A stretch of DNA of 64,000 bases from assembly GCA_947652605.1 (NCBI GenBank), contig OX393577.1, positions 47,343,494 through 47,407,493 on the forward strand. The letters are read 5' to 3'. Positions within the stretch are counted from its first letter, which is position 1. Each line of letters begins with the position of its first letter. The stretch comes from Elmis aenea. Its lineage: Eukaryota > Arthropoda > Insecta > Coleoptera > Elmidae. Position numbers and translations under genes: made by a program. Shown here one piece after another: positions 60,590 through 64,000 of the stretch. The notes below the pieces were generated by a model that made no database searches, had not been told where the DNA came from, and worked only from the letters and a program-made list of their open reading frames with translations.

Positions 60590-61379
60590 TGTTTTTTTTT
60601 TAAATTTTCATCTGAAACCTTTCTGCCATATTATTTTCTGGGTTTGGCAAAAGCCCCATATTTCCCTAAGTTTCTGTACAACGTACAAAAATAAGTGCGC
60701 GAGAGTTGTCTTATGTTTCTGCATATCGTTGACTTGACAATATACAATTCCTATTCAATGAATAAAAAATTGGCAGCATATCGCGTTTTTATTCGTTATT
60801 AAAGTTCATTTTTACGAATTTCTTAATGTGATAAGTAATAGGCTTTCAAACTTTTAGTTTGTTGATTGGTTGTCATGGAAACAACATAAACTACAATGAC
60901 CGGCCAACCTGATTTATAGTGGTTATTGTTTAAAACGTATTTTTTCAAATTTGACAATGAAAGAAGAAGTAAAATACCATGTGTGATACATCAATGAATT
61001 CAGAAAAATAAATGCTATTTGACCATGCAAATAGCAAAAATTGCCCCCGTAAGAAAAAATTAAGTTGGTTGTAATAATACAAAAACGAATCGATCTAGGA
61101 AAAATTTGTGACAACCATCCGATTCGGCTTAAAAAGTTGCTTGGGCAATGTTTTTACACATTTGAAATATTTTATACTCCAAGGGAGTTATAGACGATTT
61201 TCAAAAATCGTATTTTCCGGTTTTTCCCAATTTTTTCGGATACTGTTTGAGATATTTCAAATTTTTCTTTGGATTATTAATAAGCACCAAGTTTAGCAAC
61301 TTTGTTAAATTTAAACCTATACTCTAGCTATTATAATAAGCGAGATCCCCACGCTTAAACTCGAATTTCAATCACCCTG
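60590..61379. mobile_element. Family A, right half, without element B
   Basis: Starts abruptly near 60590 within the unique middle of family A (CATCTGAAACCTTTCTGCCA), runs through the point where B sits at 27854 without interruption (GACTTGACAATATACAATTC), and continues along the full right arm to TTTCAATCACCCTG at 61379 followed by TA. It lacks the left arm. The open frames in it are noncoding arm sequence. Confidence 0.9.
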
Positions 61380-61381
61380 TA

Positions 61382-62265
61382 TGCAAAGATGCAATATAAT
61401 TATCCTGCAAGAATTCCAAATCTATTAATTTAAGACAGTTTAAGTACATGGAATTATCGTTGCTGCTTTTATTGTGAACGTTTTATGATAGTTGTTAATT
61501 AAACTTGCCGATTTTTTTGTAGTGTATCTTTGAAACCCATTGCCGTCAAATGCTTTGCAAAATAATAATTCATCTTTATGATAACATTTCCTCTCAAACA
61601 ATATTAATAACCTCCTTGCTACAAATAAGTTAATTTTAACTCCATCAGAAATTCAACACATTCGTGAAAAAGACACAACATAATGAAGCTGCAAAGTTTG
61701 CGTCACGTGTCGGCATGCAATTTTAAACAAAAAAGCGTCTTAATGTGTTTCGGTTAGACCTGCGGCAAACTTTAGTTTTTTTGTGTGCTTTAGCGAGCCG
61801 TTGATGGCTAGCTTTTCAGAGTTAAAAGACCTCGTCACTGTACTTTGTGTCATATGCGACTAAATCGGTGAGGCAATTTTATCTTCATTCAACGGCTAAA
61901 ATCATTTTAAAATTCCATTTTATTTTGTACTACAACAATCAATAGGCAGACCAAAAGCAAGCTTTAGTCTTAATTTAATAAACACAAATACGGTATTGAT
62001 GGTGATTGTTGTTTAAATGTTGTGTAGAAGTTTCAAGACAAAATATTAATTTTAGAATATAGTTGATGTGTTAGTAGAACTGGTTGTAATCAGTTTATTA
62101 TGTATGAGAGCTAATGGTGTTATATAGTTTCAAAATAGTTAATATATTGCAATCGTATTAGTCTAATTAATTTATCCTTACGATAATGATAATTAAGAGA
62201 AATAATTTAACATTATTACAGTTCTTAATATGCAAATGTATACTATCAAAACCTTCGTAACTTGT
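61382..62265. other. AT-rich DNA, nothing recognised
   Basis: A less AT-rich patch at 61680-61870 gives no readable protein. Confidence 0.45.
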
Positions 62266-62269
62266 ACCA

Positions 62270-62790
62270 AATGAGTTTAAAAAGGTTTTACACCTTTTGG
62301 TTTTGTTTTCACAGCCTACTATAATTTTGTTTAAAAAAAAAACTAAAAAACCTTCGTAACTTGCGTATTATTAAAAATAAATACATGAACCCTTATATAT
62401 TTGGAATGACAAAAAAATAAGGAGTTTAAATTAGTCATAGCCAACTATGGGTTCTATTTAAAAAAATACAACTTTATGTCACAACTCGAATTTCAGAGTT
62501 TTTTTTTTGAAAAATTGTCTACGCCACTGCATTTTTTTCAAAAAAGTGCCTGTAGAACGTCAACATTATTTTTGTTTATTTTCATAAACAAGCGAAATAT
62601 AGTCATACAACGAAAAGTCGAAAAATCGAGTTATCGGTGATAACTCGAAAACAAAAGACGATAACCAATTTTAGTTTTCACCATTAACTTTTTCTTGAAA
62701 AAAGAGATCGAGGATGCGCGGTCCGTTTTTTGATACCTCATATAATTATCGAGATTCCCTATTAAAACATCGAAATTTGCCAACCCTGTA
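62270..62790. mobile_element. Inverted fragment sharing the family C interior
   Basis: Contains TTAGTCATAGCCAACTATGG and CCTTCGTAACTTG blocks, the complement of sequence at 63110-63250 inside C copy 2, with TTTTCACAGCCTACT mirrored by AGTAGGCTGTGAAAAC. It ends CCAACCCTGTA directly against the CAGGGTG of C copy 2. Possibly a second, older foldback whose end abuts it. Confidence 0.55.
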
Positions 62791-63434
62791 CAGGGTGGTC
62801 CAAATTCGAGGGGATTACATGGGTATCTCTCTTAATAGTCAAGATAGAGAAACAGTTAAATTACTAAAAATGTGCAGTTTTATTGAAACAAACCGTTTTC
62901 AAAACTATTTTATCATTTCCGGTTTTCAGTTATAAAAAAAGAACTGTTTTTTTTTGTTATATTTATAATGCGTAATTTCTCCCTTATTGTTTATAATAAC
63001 AAAAAAGTTTATAAAGATTATTTTTAGACATTTTTTTTGTAGATTTTGACAGTACTAATTTTTTTTTTACGCTCGTTAAAAAGTTATGACACAACTCACT
63101 TTTTTTTAAATGGAAGCTTTAATTGGCTATGAGTATGACCTATTTAAATTCCTTATTTTTTTCCTTTCCAAATATATAAGGGTTAATGTATTTATTTTCA
63201 ATAATACGAAAGTTACAAAACTTTTTTAAATTTTATTAAAGATGAGAAACCAAAAGTAGGCTGTGAAAACAAAAGAAAAACAAGACAAAGCGAAAATTAT
63301 AGAATATATTTGAAAACTATTTTGAGTTGGTCTCAAAAAACTGCACATTTTTGTTAATTTAACCGTTTCTTTATCTTGACTATAAGGTATTAAGTGAGAT
63401 ACCCATGTAATCCCTTCGAATTTGGACCACCCTG
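62791..63434. mobile_element. Family C foldback, copy 2
   Basis: CAGGGTGGTCCAAATTCGAG to TTCGAATTTGGACCACCCTG, flanked by TA on both sides (62789-62790, 63435-63436). The arms are about 150 bp with GGGATTACATGGGTATCTC and AAAAATGTGCAGTTTT. The interior carries TTAATTGGCTATGAGTATGA and GGGTTAATGTATTTATTTTC, the module shared with families C (copy 1) and D. Confidence 0.9.
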
Positions 63435-63436
63435 TA

Positions 63437-64000
63437 CACTCGGTGTCGGCACCGCATCCCATTGCTAGGGTAGGGGGTAGTTCATACTGGCTCAACAGCT
63501 AGCAATTACACTTGACAACAATATTGAAAGATTTAGGTAAAAACTTAACTTTTACTATTTTAAACTGATCCTTTTTTACTATGGTTAATTCATGAAGTGT
63601 TTTGGAGAGGGAAGCACACATATCTAGATACATTTCACCAATTATTATTAATTATTCTGAGGTTTTTGAAATTTAATTACATCACATAGAGTAAAATAAT
63701 GTAAAATACTTTTTTTTCTAAAATAATGTAAATTATAATAAATTCCAATGCTCTTAGTTATGTTCAAAACCCTCTTTTCTTGACAACTATTCAAATATAA
63801 TAACTCAACACGTCAAGAACTAAATCCTAGTGGTTTTTAAATCTTATTGGTTTATATCCACCTCCTAATGATTCATTTATAATTTACTTTAAAAAATATT
63901 TTGTTTTGTGTGATTACGTTTCCAGTACTAGTTGTAACGGACAATGCTATAAAACGAGAAATAACTTTAGACTTAAGAGCAATAATTAAACTTAAAAAAG
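63437..64000. other. AT-rich DNA, nothing recognised
   Basis: No gene or repeat end to the window edge. Confidence 0.45.

Overview
This window is AT-rich eukaryotic DNA, almost certainly from an insect. I found no intact host gene, no canonical tRNA or rRNA gene, no CRISPR array and no bacterial-style operon. The insect assignment rests on the repeat content: piggyBac, mariner, pogo-like, PIF/Harbinger-like and several hAT families, non-LTR retrotransposon remnants, a tRNA-derived SINE, and a decayed (TTAGG)n array, which is the arthropod telomere motif. I cannot name the order or species. All recognisable coding sequence belongs to mobile elements and is broken.

Layout. 1-9 kb: small non-autonomous DNA elements (two hAT-like elements sharing a GGCGTA end at 446 and 4267, a foldback at 1335, an unclassified long-TIR element at 5581) in plain AT-rich DNA. 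9-12.4 kb: decayed repeats and a 1.3-kb hairpin. 12.4-16.6 kb: a possible BED-finger relic, an LTR/primer-binding-site/gag scrap, a SINE and a reverse-transcriptase fragment. 18-22 kb: a CAGGGTG-family end, a hAT-like short element and a minus-strand hAT transposase pseudogene with its GC-rich terminus near 21.9 kb. 23.6-24.1 kb: a Harbinger-like element. 25.3-36.2 kb: the densest part, with a hairpin inside a hairpin (26958-30297), a three-level nest (pogo-like element holding a hAT holding part of family B, 32023-33478) and more foldbacks. 38.1-40.4 kb: a 146-bp palindrome and a complete-ended piggyBac element with a broken transposase. 42.1-43.4 kb: inverted tandem arrays enclosing the telomere-like array. 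44.7-48.1 kb: foldback E and a 1.24-kb hAT. 49.6-53.1 kb: LINE reverse-transcriptase relic, a small Harbinger-like MITE, foldback D interrupted by a LINE insertion, and a mariner transposase fossil. 54-63.4 kb: two more hAT MITEs, family A and family C copies.

The unifying signal is a group of foldback elements that begin CAGGGTG, end CACCCTG and mostly sit between TA dinucleotides. Several otherwise different families carry a GGGATCTCGCTTA-like box a few tens of bases inside the end. One pair of copies (27.85 kb and 60.74 kb) gives an occupied and an empty target site, showing a TA duplication. These families have no intact protein here; the only candidate source is a short transposase-like start at 47889.

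Coordinates of decayed elements are read by eye and may be off by a few bases; percent identities were not computed.
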